Part shown: positions 11,401 through 22,100 of the stretch, in pieces | How the letters are laid out: each line of letters begins with the position of its first letter | Position numbering within the stretch: the first letter of the stretch is position 1 | Assembly: GCA_028752905.1 (NCBI GenBank) | Contig: JAQNBH010000005.1 | Location: forward strand, 434,001 to 498,000 | Direction of reading: 5' to 3' | Length of the DNA: 64,000 nucleotides | Source of the DNA: Cladorhizidae sp. MBARI D1340-BT2 | Taxonomy: Eukaryota > Porifera > Demospongiae > Poecilosclerida > Cladorhizidae | Notes under the pieces: generated by a model | The model's database searches: none | Told to the model about the DNA's origin: nothing | What the model saw: only the letters and a program-made list of their open reading frames with translations | Position numbers and translations under genes: made by a program

Positions 11401-14400
11401 CAGCACTAATACATGAGGGCCAGCACTGGGAGAACTGCTCCAGGCAGGCTCACAACATGCCACACCACACTAGTGTTGCAGCACTAATACATGAGGGCCA
11501 GCACTGAGAGAACTGCTCCAGGCAGGCTCACAACATGCCACACCACACTAGTGTTGCAGCACTAATACATGAGGGCCAGCACTGGGAGAACTGCTCCAGG
11601 CAGGCCCACAACATGCCACACCACACTAGTGTTGCAGCACTAATACATGAGGGCCAGCACTGAGAGAACTGCTCCAGGCAGGCCCACAACATGCCACACC
11701 ACACTAGTGTTGCAGCACTAATACATGAGGGCCAGCACTGGGAGAACTGCTCCAGGCAGGCTCACAACATGCCACACCACACTAGTGTTGCAGCACTAAT
11801 ACATGAGGGCCAGCACTGAGAGAACTGCTCCAGGCAGGCTCACAACATGCCACACCACACTAGTGTTGCAGCACTAATACATGAGGGCCAGCACTGGGAG
11901 AACTGCTCCAGGCAGGCTCACAACATGCCACACCACACTAGTGTTGCAGCACTAATACATGAGGGCCAGCACTGGGAGAACTGCTCCAGGCCGGCTCACA
12001 ACATGCCACACCACACTAGTGTTGCAGCACTAATACATGAGGGCCAGCACTGAGAGAACTGCTCCAGGCAGGCTCACAACATGCCACACCACACTAGTGT
12101 TGCAGCACTAATACATGAGGGCCAGCACTGGGAGAACTGCTCCAGGCAGGCTCACAACATGCCACACCACACTAGTGTTGCAGCACTAATACATGAGGGC
12201 CAGCACTGGGAGAACTGCTCCAGGCAGGCTCACAACATGCCACATCACACTAGTGTTGCAGCACTAATACATGAGGGCCAGCACTGGGAGAACTGCTCCA
12301 GGCAGGCTCACAACATGCCACACCACACTAGTGTTGCAGCACTAATACATGAGGCCAGCACTGGGAGAACTGCTCCAGGCAGGCTCACAACATGCCACAC
12401 CACACTAGTGTTGCAGCACTAATACATGGGGCCAGCACTGGGAGAACTGCTCCAGGCAGGCTCACAACATGCCACACCACACTAGTGTTGCAGCACTAAT
12501 ACATGAGGGCCAGCACTGGGAGAACTGCTCCAGGCAGGCTCACAACATGCCACACCACACTAGTGTTGCAGCACTAATACATGAGGGCCAGCACTGGGAG
12601 AACTGCTCCAGGCAGGCTCACAACATGCCACACCACACTAGTGTTGCAGCACTAATACATGAGGCCAGCACTGAGAGAACTGCTCCAGGCAGGCTCACAA
12701 CATCCCACACCACACTAGTGTTGCAGCACTAATACATGAGGGCCAGCACTGAGAGAACTGCTCCAGGCAGGCTCACAACATGCCACACCACACTAGTGTT
12801 GCAGCACTAATACATGAGGGCCAGCACTGAGAGAACTGCTCCAGGCAGGCTCACAACATGCCACACCACACTAGTGTTGCAGCACTAATACATGAGGGCC
12901 AGCACTGGGAGAACTGCTCCAGGCAGGCTCACAACATGCCACACCACACTAGTGTTGCAGCACTAATACATGAGGGCCAGCACTGGGAGAACTGCTCCAG
13001 GCAGGCTCACAACATGCCACACCACACTAGTGTTGCAGCACTAATACATGAGGGCCAGCACTGAGAGAACTGCTCCAGGCAGGCTCACAACATGCCACAC
13101 CACACTAGTGTTGCAGCACTAATACATGAGGGCCAGCACTGGGAGAACTGCTCCAGGCAGGCTCACAACATGCCACACCACACTAGTGTTGCAGCACTAA
13201 TACATGAGGGCCAGCACTGGGAGAACTGCTCCAGGCAGGCTCACAACATGCCACACCACACTAGTGTTGCAGCACTAATACATGAGGGCCAGCACTGGGA
13301 GAACTGCTCCAGGCAGGCTCACAACATGCCACACCACACTAGTGTTGCAGCACTAATACATGAGGCCAGCACTGGGAGAACTGCTCCAGGCAGGCTCACA
13401 ACATGCCACATCACACTAGTGTTGCAGCACTAATACATGAGGGCCAGCACTGAGAGAACTGCTCCAGGCAGGCTCACAACATGCCACACCACACTAGTGT
13501 TGCAGCACTAATACATGAGGGCCAGCACTGGGAGAACTGCTCCAGGCAGGCTCACAACATGCCACACCACACTAGTGTTGCAGCACTAATACATGAGGGC
13601 CAGCACTGGGAGAACTGCTCCAGGCAGGCTCACAACATGCCACACCACACTAGTGTTGCAGCACTAATACATGAGGGCCAGCACTGGGAGAACTGCTCCA
13701 GGCAGGCTCACAACATGCCACACCACACTAGTGTTGCAGCACTAATACATGAGGGCCAGCACTGGGAGAACTGCTCCAGGCAGGCTCACAACATGCCACA
13801 CCACACTAGTGTTGCAGCACTAATACATGAGGGCCAGCACTGGGAGAACTGCTCCAGGCAGGCTCACAACATGCCACACCACACTAGTGTTGCAGCACTA
13901 ATACATGAGGGCCAGCACTGAGAGAACTGCTCCAGGCAGGCTCACAACATGCCACACCACACTAGTGTTGCAGCACTAATACATGAGGCCAGCACTGGGA
14001 GAACTGCTCCAGGCAGGCTCACAACATGCCACACCACACTAGTGTTGCAGCACTAATACATGAGGGCCAGCACTGAGAGAACTGCTCCAGGCAGGCTCAC
14101 AACATGCCACACCACACTAGTGTTGCAGCACTAATACATGAGGGCCAGCACTGGGAGAACTGCTCCAGGCAGGCTCACAACATGCCACACCACACTAGTG
14201 TTGCAGCACTAATACATGAGGGCCAGCACTGGGAGAACTGCTCCAGGCAGGCTCACAACATGCCACATCACACTAGTGTTGCAGCACTAATACATGAGGG
14301 CCAGCACTGGGAGAACTGCTCCAGGCAGGCTCACAACATGCCACACCACACTAGTGTTGCAGCACTAATACATGAGGGCCAGCACTGGGAGAACTGCTCC

Positions 14401-17400
14401 AGGCAGGCTCACAACATGCCACACCACACTAGTGTTGCAGCACTAATACATGAGGGCCAGCACTGGGAGAACTGCTCCAGGCAGGCTCACAACATGCCAC
14501 ACCACACTAGTGTTGCAGCACTAATACATGAGGCCAGCACTGGGAGAACTGCTCCAGGCAGGCTCACAACATGCCACACCACACTAGTGTTGCAGCACTA
14601 ATACATGAGGGCCAGCACTGAGAGAACTGCTCCAGGCAGGCTCACAACATGCCACACCACACTAGTGTTGCAGCACTAATACATGAGGGCCAGCACTGGG
14701 AGAACTGCTCCAGGCAGGCTCACAACATGCCACACCACACTAGTGTTGCAGCACTAATACATGAGGCCAGCACTGGGAGAACTGCTCCAGGCAGGCTCAC
14801 AACATGCCACACCACACTAGTGTTGCAGCACTAATACATGAGGGCAGCACTGAGAGAACTGCTCCAGGCAGGCTCACAACATGCCACACCACACTAGTGT
14901 TGCAGCACTAATACATGAGGCCGGCACTGGGAGAACTGCTCCAGGCAGGCTCACAACATGCCACACCACACTAGTGTTGCAGCACTAATACATGAGGCCA
15001 GCACTGGGAGAACTGCTCCAGGCAGGCTCACAACATGCCACACCACACTAGTGTTGCAGCACTAATACATGAGGGCAGCACTGAGAGAACTGCTCCAGGC
15101 AGGCTCACAACATGCCACACCACACTAGTGTTGCAGCACTAATACATGAGGGCCAGCACTGGGAGAACTGCTCCAGGCAGGCTCACAACATGCCACACCA
15201 CACTAGTGTTGCAGCACTAATACATGAGGCCAGCACTGGGAGAACTGCTCCAGGCAGGCTCACAACATGCCACACCACACTAGTGTTGCAGCACTAATAC
15301 ATGAGGGCCAGCACTGGGAGAACTGCTCCAGGCAGGCTCACAACATGCCACACCACACTAGTGTTGCAGCACTAATACATGAGGGCCAGCACTGGGAGAA
15401 CTGCTCCAGGCAGGCTCACAACATGCCACACCACACTAGTGTTGCAGCACTAATACATGAGAGCCAGCACTGAGAGAACTGCTCCAGGCAGGCTCACAAC
15501 ATGCCACACCACACTAGTGTTGCAGCACTAATACATGAGGGCCAGCACTGAGAGAACTGCTCCAGGCAGGCTCACAACATGCCACACCACACTAGTGTTG
15601 CAGCACTAATACATGAGGGCCAGCACTGAGAGAACTGCTCCAGGCAGGCTCACAACATGCCACACCACACTAGTGTTGCAGCACTAATACATGAGGGCCA
15701 GCACTGGGAGAACTGCTCCAGGCAGGCTCACAACATGCCACACCACACTAGTGTTGCAGCACTAATACATGAGGCTAGCACTGGGAGAACTGCTCCAGGC
15801 AGGCTCACAACATGCCACACCACACTAGTGTTGCAGCACTAATACATGAGGGCCAGCACTGAGAGAACTGCTCCAGGCAGGCTCACAACATGCCACACCA
15901 CACTAGTGTTGCAGCACTAATACATGAGGCTAGCACTGGGAGAACTGCTCCAGGCAGGCCCACAACATGCCACACCACACTAGTGTTGCAGCACTAATAC
16001 ATGAGGGCAGCACTGAGAGAACTGCTCCAGGCAGGCTCACAACATGCCACACCACACTATTGTTGCAGCACTAATACATGAGGGCCAGCACTGGGAGAAC
16101 TGCTCCAGGCAGGCTCACAACATGCCACACCACACTAGTGTTGCAGCACTAATACATGAGGGCCAGCACTGGGAGAACTGCTCCAGGCAGGCTCACAACA
16201 TGCCACACCACACTAGTGTTGCAGCACTAATACATGAGGGCCAGCACTGGGAGAACTGCTCCAGGCAGGCCCACAACATGCCACACCACACTAGTGTTGC
16301 AGCACTAATACATGAGGCCGGCACTGGGAGAACTGCTCCAGGCAGGCTCACAACATGCTACATCACACTAGTGTTGCAGCACTAATACATGAGGGCCAGC
16401 ACTGAGAGAACTGCTCCAGGCAGGCTCACAACATGCCACACCACACTAGTGTTGCAGCACTAATACATGAGGGCCAGCACTGAGAGAACTGCTCCAGGCA
16501 GGCTCACAACATGCCACACCACACTAGTGTTGCAGCACTAATACATGAGGCTAGCACTGGGAGAACTGCTCCAGGCAGGCTCACAACATGCCACACCACA
16601 CTAGTGTTGCAGCACTAATACATGAGGCCAGCATTGGGAGAACTGCTCCAGGCAGGCTCACAACATGCCACACCACACTAGTGTTGCAGCACTAATACAT
16701 GAGGGCCAGCACTGGGAGAACTGCTCCAGGCAGGCCCACAACATGCCACACCACACTAGTGTTGCAGCACTAATACATGAGGCCGGCACTGGGAGAACTG
16801 CTCCAGGCAGGCTCACAACATGCCACACCACACTAGTGTTGCAGCACTAATACATGAGGGCCAGCACTGGGAGAACTGCTCCAGGCAGGCCCACAACATG
16901 CCACACCACACTAGTGTTGCAGCACTAATACATGAGGCCGGCACTGGGAGAACTGCTCCAGGCAGGCTCACAACATGCCACACCACACTAGTGTTGCAGC
17001 ACTAATACATGAGGGCCAGCACTGGGAGAACTGCTCCAGGCAGGCTCACAACATGCCACACCACACTAGTGTTGCAGCACTAATACATGAGGCTAGCACT
17101 GGGAGAACTGCTCCAGGCAGGCTCACAACATGCCACACCACACTAGTGTTGCAGCACTAATACATGAGGGCCAGCACTGGGAGAACTGCTCCAGGCAGGC
17201 TCACAACATGCCACACCACACTAGTGTTGCAGCACTAATACATGAGGGCCAGCACTGAGAGAACTGCTCCAGGCAGGCTCACAACATGCTACATCACACT
17301 AGTGTTGCAGCACTAATACATGAGGGCCAGCACTGAGAGAACTGCTCCAGGCAGGCTCACAACATGCCACACCACACTAGTGTTGCAGCACTAATACATG

Positions 17401-18856
17401 AGGGCCAGCACTGGGAGAACTGCTCCAGGCAGGCTCACAACATGCCACACCACACTAGTGTTGCAGCACTAATACATGAGGGCCAGCACTGGGAGAACTG
17501 CTCCAGGCAGGCTCACAACATGCCACACCACACTAGTGTTGCAGCACTAATACATGAGGGCCAGCACTGGGAGAACTGCTCCAGGCAGGCTCACAATAAT
17601 TTGCTATGCATTCCAACAGACTATTCTGATATACACATATGCACGCATCTTGTGTGTCCATCTTCTCATGACTGACTTACACTGAGAGAGCTATTGCTGT
17701 CAACACTTCCTTACACAGACAGAGGGCAGTCATTACTTACGCTCAGAGAGAGCATTTGCAGGTTGTGTTCCAGACCAATGTCCTCCTGAGACTGTTTGCT
17801 GCGAGAGATGAGCAAGTTCAAGTGTTCCCTCTCATCGTACAGTCTGTGCAGGTTAGAGGTCAACTTCTGCAACTTGTCCTCTCTGACCTTGAGTTCACGG
17901 CGGAATTCCTCCTGCTCAGATAATGCCTTTTCCAAGTCTGCCTCGCAAATGTACAGCCTTGAGATGATGCAGCAGAGTGTGTGTGTGACAGTGTGTGTGT
18001 GTGTGTGAGTGTGTGTTGTGTGTGAGAGGTAGTGTATGTGAGGATATATGTGTGAGGGAATGTTTGCTATATCTTTCTCTCACTCTTCTCTGACAGAGCT
18101 GAGTTCAGCCTTCAGTTTAGCACGGCCTTCAGCTCTCTGGTCCACCAGTCGTTGGGCTACCACAAAGTAAGGCAGAGGTGTGACCTTCTTAGGGGCACTC
18201 TTAGAACCATCACTGGTCCAGTCTTGGCTGTACATGCTCACTACAGTATACATGCATGCACGCATGCACACACACACACATGCACACACACACACATGCA
18301 CACAGACACACATGGAAGAGAGCAGATGTAGATATAATAGCTATGTTGGTAGCTAGAGGGATATTACGCACTGTGGAGCTCATCTCTGACCAACTGCAAG
18401 ACATGGCGGTAGACACCAAGGTGAGGCAACAACTCATCTAGTATTGTAAAAGATTTGTAATGCTTTAGCACAACATTCTACAGCAAACCTTTAGCTAGAT
18501 ATATATATATAGTGCAACAAATCTAGAAGCAGACAAGTTGTGCATGTCACAGGTAAGCTAAAAATTAATATTGACATATCTTTGGCATGAATGGAGGATG
18601 TGGCTGGCTCGTGTGACTCCATCTGTAGTAACTCACCAAGCACTTCGAAGCATCTTTTAATTCTGCTAATGCTGGGAGCTCCAGCGTCAGCCCCTCCCTC
18701 TTCTTGTAAACTCGTCTCATACCGCAAAGCTTAATAGAGAGAAACGTCGTGAGAAAGTTACATTCAGACTTACAGGGTCGAGCATTAGTCACCTAAAGAA
18801 TGTCCAGGAGTGCCTAGCTGGTGACCTTTCTTCGCGCTCAACTTGCGTTTCGCCAT
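5300..18856 (-). CDS. Coiled-coil protein, 12 exons, family not identified
   Basis: Twelve exons join in phase from ATG 18856-18854 to TGA 5302-5300 and total 1,071 nt, giving 356 residues. The N-terminus is short and basic (MAKRKLSAKKGHQLG). A helical segment follows (RIKRCFEVLDELLPHLGVYR), then KKVTPLPYFVVAQRLVDQR, then a long charged coiled coil in exons 4-6 (SEQEEFRRELKVREDKLQKL, KTNDRLQKENRQLGVFKQTH). The tail (exons 8-12) is less certain. The pattern of a short helical domain with a conserved tyrosine, followed by a coiled coil, faintly recalls TSNAXIP1/C6orf118-type proteins, but I would not name it. Most introns are 57-199 bp; intron 5 is 10.8 kb and intron 7 about 655 bp, and both carry minisatellites. 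It is transcribed divergently from TTI2. Confidence 0.6.
5521..5571 (-). CDS. Coiled-coil gene exon 11
   Basis: 51 nt between CCCTCCCACAG and GAG|GTATGT, reading ECKKKAFVKQIAAISTE in phase 0 on both sides. Both splice sites are strong. Confidence 0.55.
5634..5698 (-). CDS. Coiled-coil gene exon 10
   Basis: 65 nt between TTGGTTATTTTAG and ATG|GTGAGT. Entered in phase 1 and left in phase 0, it reads EYDEWVWCCSSDRGRHFTLE. The splice sites are good and the phases fit both neighbours. Confidence 0.5.
5756..5831 (-). CDS. Coiled-coil gene exon 9
   Basis: 76 nt between GGTTCTCCAG and ATG|GTGAGC, reading VEVEHNSASDKLHYQLCTLR then NLLMD. Phase 0 in, phase 1 out. Confidence 0.6.
6043..6075 (-). CDS. 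Coiled-coil gene exon 8 (tentative micro-exon)
   Basis: 33 nt after TTTTTGCTGAG, reading KKCEIEVERQI to a weak donor ATC|GTATCT. It joins exons 7 and 9 in phase 0 and continues the charged heptad-like pattern. The same frame is open further upstream, so its 5' border could lie farther away. Confidence 0.35.
6076..6469. other. Intron 7 single-copy part of the coiled-coil gene
   Basis: No further exon recognised. It contains a two-copy direct repeat of GATGGGACACCAGAGTT (6397-6430) and a short GT run near 6246-6256. Confidence 0.5.
6470..6745. repeat. 33-bp minisatellite at the donor of coiled-coil exon 7
   Basis: About eight or nine degenerate copies of a 33-bp unit (+ strand core GGCACGTGCCTCTACTGCTG). 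On the - strand each unit reads CCAGCA followed by GTAGAGGCACGTGCC, the same sequence that ends exon 7 and begins its donor. The array stays open on the - strand as an 11-residue repeat, so exon 7 may alternatively extend through it. Confidence 0.9.
6731..6774 (-). CDS. Coiled-coil gene exon 7
   Basis: 44 nt after TTTTTTCTTAG, entering in phase 1 and reading ELLMQTEVSTTTPA. The donor chosen here is GCA|GTAGAG at 6730, phase 0. The donor is repeated in the adjoining 33-bp array, and the reading frame stays open into the array to about 6332, so the true 3' end of this exon is uncertain. Confidence 0.45.
6854..6929 (-). CDS. Coiled-coil gene exon 6
   Basis: 76 nt between TTATTATACAG and GGGA|GTAAGT, reading KTNDRLQKENRQLGVFKQTH then DNLLG; phase 0 in, phase 1 out. 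A clear coiled-coil continuation of exon 5 across a 10.8 kb intron. Confidence 0.7.
6972..17597. repeat. 78-bp minisatellite, about 136 copies (10.6 kb)
   Basis: Unit of 78 bp (77 in copies lacking one G) containing CACTAATACATGAGGGCCAG and ACCACACTAGTGTTGCAG. Copies are nearly identical; variants include GAGAGAAC/GGGAGAAC, GAGGGCC/GAGGCC, AGGCTC/AGGCCC. Higher-order copies exist: 7912-8456 is repeated as 8457-9001 (545 bp), and a block starting at 8968 recurs 1,088 bp later. It occupies intron 5 of the coiled-coil gene. The many 61-165-codon frames inside are repeat translations, not genes. Confidence 0.99.
17741..17957 (-). CDS. Coiled-coil gene exon 5
   Basis: 217 nt between TGCATCATCTCAAG and AGC|GTAAGT. 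It enters in phase 2, leaves in phase 0 and encodes 72 codons of strong coiled coil, e.g. EKALSEQEEFRRELKVREDK and SNLHRLYDEREHLNLLISRS. The most convincing exon of this gene. Confidence 0.8.
17985..18058. repeat. (GT)n microsatellite in intron
   Basis: Imperfect GT-rich tract between coiled-coil exons 4 and 5, reading as CA on the transcribed strand close to the exon 5 acceptor. Confidence 0.85.
18084..18227 (-). CDS. Coiled-coil gene exon 4
   Basis: 144 nt between ATGTACAG and AAGA|GTGAGA, phase 2 in and 2 out. It reads QDWTSDGSKSAPKKVTPLPY then FVVAQRLVDQRAEGRAKLKA and ELSSVREE. It marks the start of the long coiled coil. Confidence 0.75.
18244..18312. repeat. (CA)n/TGCA microsatellite in intron
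   Basis: CACACACA tracts interrupted by TGCA in the 140-bp intron between coiled-coil exons 3 and 4. Confidence 0.85.
18368..18437 (-). CDS. Coiled-coil gene exon 3
   Basis: 70 nt between ACAATACTAG and GTGC|GTAATA, phase 1 in and 2 out, reading DELLPHLGVYRHVLQLVRDE then LHSA. Its phases resolve the mismatch between exons 2 and 4. The + strand is also open here (LISDQLQDMAVDTK before a GTGAGG), but the - strand model fits both neighbours. Confidence 0.7.
18637..18729 (-). CDS. Coiled-coil gene exon 2
   Basis: 93 nt between TCTCTCTATTAAG and CTTG|GTGAGT, phase 1 in and out, reading LRYETSLQEEGGADAGAPSI then SRIKRCFEVL. Confidence 0.75.
18793..18856 (-). CDS. Coiled-coil gene exon 1 (start)
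   Basis: ATG at 18856-18854; 64 nt read MAKRKLSAKKGHQLGTPGHS then L and end at TTAG|GTGACT in phase 1. Start chosen because it is the first ATG beside the TTI2 start and begins ATGGCG like its neighbours. Confidence 0.75.
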
Positions 18857-18888
18857 GATCTGTAAATCAGGTGCGCACGATATAGAAC
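18857..18888. promoter_or_regulatory. Compact bidirectional promoter / overlapping 5' leaders
   Basis: Only 32 bp (44 bp if TTI2 starts at 18901) separate the two divergent start codons. An 8-bp palindrome GTGCGCAC (18871-18878) contains TGCGCA, similar to the core of NRF1 sites. The TTI2 start sits in AAGATGGCGG, similar to a YY1-type start element. Either both leaders are tiny or the two transcripts overlap at their 5' ends. Confidence 0.6.
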
Positions 18889-19180
18889 ATGTTGGTGAAG
18901 ATGGCGGTGGAGTCCGTTAATGTGGAAGATTTGTGTGCGTTACTAGAGGATGTGGCGTCTGAGGAAGGAAAGGCTAGTGCCAATAAAAAGCAAGGGTATG
19001 AACATGCTCTGAAACAGCTTCTGGAACTTACGGAGGAGGGCGGAAAGCAGGCAGAAGTGTCTGAGGGAGGAAAGGATGATGGTCTTAGCCTAGCTACTAG
19101 GGCTAGGATGCTATCGGTGGTTGCTGGACACATTGGGACCCATTATTGGACCAGTCACTTGTCCAGGACGCTATCCAATA
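18889..19180 (+). CDS. TTI2: TTI2 exon 1
   Basis: In-frame ATGs at 18889 and 18901; the second has the better context (AAGATGG) and is my preferred start. It reads MAVESVNVEDLCALLEDVAS and ends THYWTSHLSRTLSN at AATA|GTGAGC, phase 1. The last part aligns with human PWTTPRSREVAREVL by eye. Confidence 0.8.
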
Positions 19181-22100
19181 GTGAGCTGTAGTGGTACAGT
19201 AGTAAATATTGAGTATTAGCTACTAGTGTGTCCTGGATATTGGTCTGCACCAGTTATTGATAGGAGTTGATTTACCGTGCAGCTGGGGGTGTTGCTGGTA
19301 CACAATGCACTGGATGTCTTGCTGGTACACCATGCACTGGAAGTGTTGCTGGTACACCATGCACTGGAAGTCTTGCTGGTACACCGTGCACTGGAAGTCT
19401 TGCTGGTACACCGTGCACTGGAAGTGTTGCTGGTACACCGTGCACTGGAAGTGTTGCTGGTATACTATGCACTGGAAGTGTTGCTGGTATACTGTGCACT
19501 GGAAGTGTTGCTGGTATACTGTGCACTGGAAGTGTTGCTGGTATACTATGCACTAGAAGTGTTGCTGGTATACTGTGCACTGGAAGTGTTGCTGGTATAC
19601 TATGCACTGGAAGTGTTGCTGGTATACTGTGCACTGGAAGTGTTGCTGGTATACTGTGCACTGGAAGTGTTGCTGGTATACTATGCACTAGAAGTGTTGC
19701 TGGTATACTATGCACTGGAAGTGTTGCTGGTATACTGTGCACTGGAAGTGTTGCTGGTATTCTGTGCACTGGAAGTGTTGCTGGTATACTATGCACTGGA
19801 AGTGTTGCTGGTATACTGTGCACTGGAAGTGTTGCTGGTATACTGTGCACTGGAAGTGTTGCTGGTATACTATGCACTGGAAGTGTTGCTGGTATACTGT
19901 GCACTGGAAGTGTTGCTGGTATACTGTCACTGGAAGTGTTGCTGGTATACTATGCACTGGAAGTGTTGCTGGTATACTATGCACTGGAAGTGTTGCTGGT
20001 ATACTGTCACTGGAAGTGTTGCTGGTATACTATGCACTGGAAGTGTTGCTGGTATACTATGCACTGGAAGTGTTGCTGGTATACTATGCACTGGAAGTGT
20101 TGCTGGTATACTGTGCACTGGAAGTGTTGCTGGTATACTGTGCACTGGAAGTGTTGCTGGTATAGCGTGCACTGGAAGTGTTGCTGGTATACTATGCACT
20201 GGAAGTGTTGCTGGTATACTGTGCACTGGAAGTGTTGCTGGTATACTGTGCACTGGAAGTGTTGCTGGTATACTGTGCACTGGAAGTGTTGCTGGTATAC
20301 TGTGCACTGGAAGTGTTGCTGGTATACTATGCACTGGAAGTGTTGCTGGTATACTGTGCACTGGAAGTGTTGCTGGTATACTATGCACTGCTGGTAAACT
20401 ATGCACTGGAAATGTTGCTGGTATAGCGTGCACTGGAAGTGTTGCTGGTATACTGTGCACTGGAAGTGTTGCTGGTATACTGTGCACTGGAAGTGTTGCT
20501 GGTAAACTATGCACTGGAAGTGTTGCTGGTATACTATGCACTGGAAGTGTTGCTGGTATACTATGCACTGGAAGTGTTGCTGGTATAGCGTGCACTGGAA
20601 GTGTTGCTGGTATACTATGCACTGGAAGTGTTGCTGGTATACTGTGCACTGGAAGTGTTGCTGGTATACTGTGCACTGGAAGTGTTGCTGGTATACTATG
20701 CACTGGAAGTGTTGCTGGTATACTGTGCACTGGAAGTGTTGCTGGTATACTATGCACTGGAAGTGTTGCTGGTATACTGTGCACTGGAAGTGTTGCTGGT
20801 ATACTGTGCACTGGAAGTGTTGCTGGTATACTGTGCACTGGAAGTGTTGCTGGTATACTATGCACTGGAAGTGTTGCTGGTATACTGTGCACTGGAAGTG
20901 TTGCTGGTATACTGTGCACTGGAAGTGTTGCTGGTATACTATGCACTGGAAGTGTTGCTGGTATACTGTGCACTGGAAGTGTTGCTGGTATACTGTGCAC
21001 TGGAAGTGTTGCTGGTATACTGTGCACTGGAACTGTTGCTGGTATACTGTGCACTGGAAGTGTTGCTGGTATACTGTGCACTGGAAGTGTTGCTGGTAAA
21101 CTATGCACTGCAAGTGTTACTGGTATACTGTGCACTGGAAGTGTTGCTGGTATACTAAGTGTTGCTGGTATACTGCGCACTGGAAGTGTTGCTGGTATAG
21201 CGTGCACTGGAAGTGTTGCTGGTATACTGTGCACTGGAAGTGTTGCTGGTATACTGTGCACTGGAAGTGTTGCTGGTATACTGTGCACTGGAAGTGTTGC
21301 TGGTATACTGTGCACTGGAAGTGTTGCTGGTATACTGTGCACTGGAAGTGTTGCTGGTATACTATGCACTGGAAGTGTTGCTGGTAAACTATGCACTGGA
21401 AGTGTTGCTGGTATACTGTGCACTGGAAGTGTTGCTGGTATACTATGCACTGGAAGTGTTGCTGGTATACTGTGCACTGGAAGTGTTGCTGGTATACTGT
21501 GCACTGGAAGTGTTGCTGGTATACTGTGCACTGGAAGTGTTGCTGGTATACTATGCACTGGAAGTGTTGCTGGTAAACTATGCACTGGAAGTGTTGCTGG
21601 TATACTGTGCACTGGAAGTGTTGCTGGTATACTATGCACTGGAAGTGTTGCTGGTATACTATGCACTGGAAGTGTTGCTGGTATACTGTGCACTGGAAGT
21701 GTTGCTGGTATACTGTGCACTGGAAGTGTTGCTGGTATACTATGCACTAGAAGTGTTGCTAGTATACTATGCACTGGAAGTGTTGCTGGTATTCTGTGCA
21801 CTGGAAGTGTTGCTGGTATACTCTGCACTGGAAGTGTTGCTGGTATACTGTGCACTGGAAGTGTTGCTGGTATACTGTACACTGGAAGTGTTGCTGGTAT
21901 ACTATACACTAGAAGTGTTGCTAGTATACTATGCACTGGAAGTGTTGCTGGTATTCTGTGCACTGGAAGTGTTGCTGGTATACTGTGCACTGGAAGTGTT
22001 GCTGGTATACTGTGCACTGGAAGTGTTGCTGGTATACTATGCACTGGAAGTGTTGCTGGTATACTGTGCACTGGAAGTGTTGCTGGTATACTATGCACTA

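Noticed and set aside
6972..17597. CRISPR-like regular repeats
   Set aside because: Units are directly adjacent with no variable spacers, and the setting is eukaryotic with spliced genes; this is a minisatellite.
18352..18420. + strand exon candidate reading LISDQLQDMAVDTK before GTGAGG
   Set aside because: It is antisense to coiled-coil exon 3, whose phases fit both neighbours exactly.
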